Assembly (NCBI GenBank): GCA_014925825.1 | Contig: JACGCK010000005.1 | Location: 930,001 to 994,000 of the forward strand | Direction: 5' to 3' | DNA from: Pholiota molesta | Taxonomy: Eukaryota; Basidiomycota; Agaricomycetes; Agaricales; Strophariaceae | DNA: 64,000 nucleotides | In this document: positions 61,961-64,000 of the stretch, one piece after another | Numbering within the stretch: position 1 is the stretch's first letter | How the letters are laid out: every line of letters begins with the position of its first letter | Position numbers and translations under genes: made by a program | Notes under the pieces: generated by a model | Database searches by the model: none | What the model was told of the DNA's origin: nothing | What the model saw: the letters and a program-made list of their open reading frames with translations, nothing else

Positions 61961-64000
<2,040 letters not shown>

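Overview
This window is nuclear DNA from a filamentous basidiomycete, most likely an agaricomycete. The genes are densely packed and split by many short introns, mostly 45-60 nt. The products are typical fungal housekeeping proteins, with lineage-type extras such as a DUF6699 protein, a leucine-rich hypothetical, a DUF1776 protein, and a DNMT1-type cytosine methyltransferase carrying RFTS and BAH domains. I rebuilt 26 protein genes and one tRNA gene by hand-splicing conserved protein blocks. Where every exon could be followed, exon lengths sum to a multiple of three, except in the genes listed below with a one-base defect.

Layout. 0-4 kb: a PQ-loop vacuolar transporter and a LisH-CTLH-CRA protein, both +. 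3.65-7.7 kb: a gene-poor gap. 7.7-17 kb: an orphan protein, a leucine-rich hypothetical, mitochondrial uL3 divergent from the Pol I factor RRN6, and a mitochondrial carrier. 17-28 kb: CCT4 divergent from UFD1, then a VPS70/NAALADase-like metalloprotease and N-myristoyltransferase. 28-35 kb: a DUF6699 protein, a tandem pair of small heat-shock proteins and a kexin protease. 35-43.6 kb: MCM7 divergent from the DNA methyltransferase. 44-50.5 kb: an EH-domain IRS4-like gene divergent from an ECM15/MTH1187-type thiamine-binding protein, then ATG9. 50.9-58.5 kb: a 2-isopropylmalate synthase with a duplicated regulatory domain, glutamyl-tRNA synthetase, a cyclic phosphodiesterase and a steroid-5-alpha-reductase-like protein. 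59-64 kb: a DUF1776 protein, tRNA-Ser(AGA) and the ATP synthase beta subunit.

The genes do not form a pathway cluster. Several sit as divergent pairs on short shared promoters: uL3m/RRN6 188 bp, CCT4/UFD1 201 bp, MCM7/DNMT1 145 bp, IRS4-like/ECM15-like 27 bp, LEU4/GUS1 207 bp. Three of these promoters carry ACGCGT (MluI cell-cycle box) sites, fitting growth or G1/S control.

Points that deserve a second look: two 5-nt micro-exons, two GC-AG introns (one inside the methyltransferase catalytic motif), six introns starting GTTCGT, the duplicated LeuA regulatory domain, a shared upstream motif in the HSP20 pair, a mid-gene base-composition change, and about nine places where a conserved reading frame breaks by one base. 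The breaks often lie in or beside C/G runs and affect essential genes such as GUS1, so consensus errors are more likely than pseudogenes.
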